This document shows positions 62,550 to 64,000 of a DNA stretch of 64,000 nucleotides, piece by piece (within the stretch, counting starts at the first letter, position 1; every line of letters starts with the position of its first letter). Below the pieces are notes generated by a model that was given only the letters and a program-made list of their open reading frames with translations, was not told where the DNA came from and did no database searches. The position numbers were made by a program, and so were the translations under genes. The DNA comes from Ailurus styani (lineage: Eukaryota > Chordata > Mammalia > Carnivora > Ailuridae). The stretch spans positions 431,673 to 495,672 of the forward strand of contig LNAC01000778.1 in NCBI GenBank assembly GCA_002007465.1, in the 5' to 3' direction.

Positions 62550-64000
62550 TATGTGTAGAGATGGGACATAGGTATATCCTTGCTTTATAGGAGGATAATC
62601 ATTTAGTCTTTAGGACTTGAAAGAATATGGAGGCTTTTATAAATTTTGGCAGACGTTTAGTGAATCTCTAATACCGAATAAACTAATCTTAGAAAAAAAG
62701 TGAAAACGGACTAAGCTCAGAAAAAGTAGAAATGCCTGTTTTTCTTCTTGATTTCACCAACCACCCACCTCTGCCCAGTTTAAACATCTAAGAACTTCCT
62801 AAAATAAACTAACCAACACTGGATATAATATGCTGTACATTTAGAAGTTTGGAGAAAATAAAGGGATGTGAGAGTGTGTGTGTACATGTGTGTGTACTTG
62901 TGTGTGCACACACGCATGTGTGGGTGTAAGGCATCTTTTCTTGGGTGTAGATTTATTTTTACTTTTGTAAAATACATGTGGCCACTCTCTTTGCTGAGGA
63001 CCGTATTAAGTTGGGAAATTGAATTTCTAATTGTAATCATTCTGGTAGCCATCAAAGATTTACATTAATGACAAGGGATATTGAGCTCTGGGGAATTCAG
63101 ATTCCCTTCTTTTTTCTCTCAAGAACCTGTAGAAAATGCTTCAAGAAAATATTGATAGTTTGAGAGCTTGGTTACACACTAGTGAGAGAAATAGTGGGGG
63201 AGATACCAGGTGTTCTTGTGAAGACTTCTGTGTGCTAATACGGAAAACTCTCTTAAGACATATTATGAAGCTAGAAAAGGAAGGTGAAAATAGTACATTT
63301 AGTAGCCCCACCTGTAAATAAAATAGATAATATAACTAAATGCTGTTTTATGCTTTTTCTTTTTTTTTTTCTGGAAGTTCACAACAAGAAACTGTTAGTG
63401 TGTAACTTTGGAGAGTGGGACTAAAGATGTGGAGAGAGAACATTTGGTTTTTAGTTTATACTTTTAAGTTAGTTCTGTTTCAGTTTTTACCATATGCAGG
63501 TTTTTAACTTGCAGAAGAAATAATTGAATTTGCATCCAGAGGGACTGATCACACTGAGTGGGGCTGAAGAGAGAGGAACAAGTGTCTTAAAAGCCACCAG
63601 AAGCCTGATAGCTCTTGAAGCAGTTTGTGCTCTGGAATCTGTTATAGATAAAGTGGCACCTTCAACCCAGAGCCTCTGGTTTTAAGGACCCTGCCTCTTC
63701 GGCCTTGTTGTATGCCTGTATTATGGAATACTGAGAGACTAGAGACTGGTTAAATGCTCGTGCTTTCCTGGAATTCCTGTGACCCAATCTGATATCCTTG
63801 AAACTCTGTAAACTTAACTCTAGATCACGATAGCCCTTGCAGGATGTATATAGTAGGGGGTTTGGTCTTGGCCTTCACTCTGAAAGGGAAGCCATTTAAT
63901 AGTTGGACAGAAAAGGAGGAAATCTAACTCAAAAGGAAGGATCAAAATTCAAGAAGTAAGAGTAAGCATAAGCAGTTAGTAAACATGTAGGTAAATCCAA
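62550..64000. other. Intron, no gene seen
   Basis: (TG)n-like tract at about 62874-62925 and a poly(T) at about 63359-63371; otherwise unique-looking. Confidence 0.5.

Overview
The window is a piece of a carnivore genome, most likely a caniform and probably a mustelid. The evidence is 31 tRNA-Lys-derived CAN SINEs ("gcgcctgggtggctcag" heads, TC-rich middles, "ctgtcaaataaataaa" tails), many of the "gggttaaagcctctgcc" subtype that I associate with mustelids. They sit with young carnivore L1 3' ends and older mammalian MIR, L2, MaLR and DNA-transposon copies. The family assignment within Caniformia is inference.

The only protein-coding gene is COG5, subunit 5 of the conserved oligomeric Golgi (COG) tethering complex, on the + strand. 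Four consecutive internal exons are present: 24745-24826, 39575-39779, 47962-48123 and 50076-50175 (82, 205, 162 and 100 bp). They sum to exactly 549 bp (183 codons), have consensus AG/GT borders and join in compatible phases. They encode the middle of the protein, roughly residues 355-540 of about 840 (estimated from memory of the family). Everything else is COG5 intron: at least 24.7 kb upstream, then 14.7, 8.2 and 1.95 kb, and at least 13.8 kb downstream. Neither end of the gene is in the window.

Layout: 1-1.9 kb holds the 5' end of an antisense L1. 2-9.9 kb is AT-rich intron with two old L1 fragments. 9.9-12.3 kb is a dense SINE/MaLR/L1 nest with a single N at a duplication junction (11946). 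14.3-16.9 kb is an ancient L2 with SINE and L1 insertions. 17-24.6 kb has MaLR-like LTRs, MIRs and L1s. 25.4-28.1 kb is a long old antisense L1. 28-32.9 kb carries a perfect 55-bp tandem duplication, an inverted duplication and a 5'-inverted L1. 34-36.6 kb has a nested L1/MLT1, an unidentified retrocopy-like pseudogene and an L2. 37-46.6 kb is mostly L1 with L2. 47.6-47.8 kb is an antisense ABCF2-like C-terminal fragment just upstream of exon 3 of the window. 52.6-53.3 kb is a young 5'-truncated L1. 57-59.4 kb is an L1 with SINEs and a (CA)n. 61.3-62.5 kb is a last old L1.

I found no operon, CRISPR array, independent RNA gene or new multi-gene system. The interest lies in insertion mechanics (nesting, target-site duplications, two L1 5' inversions, a microhomology deletion), local duplications, two pseudogenic fragments and one likely assembly seam.
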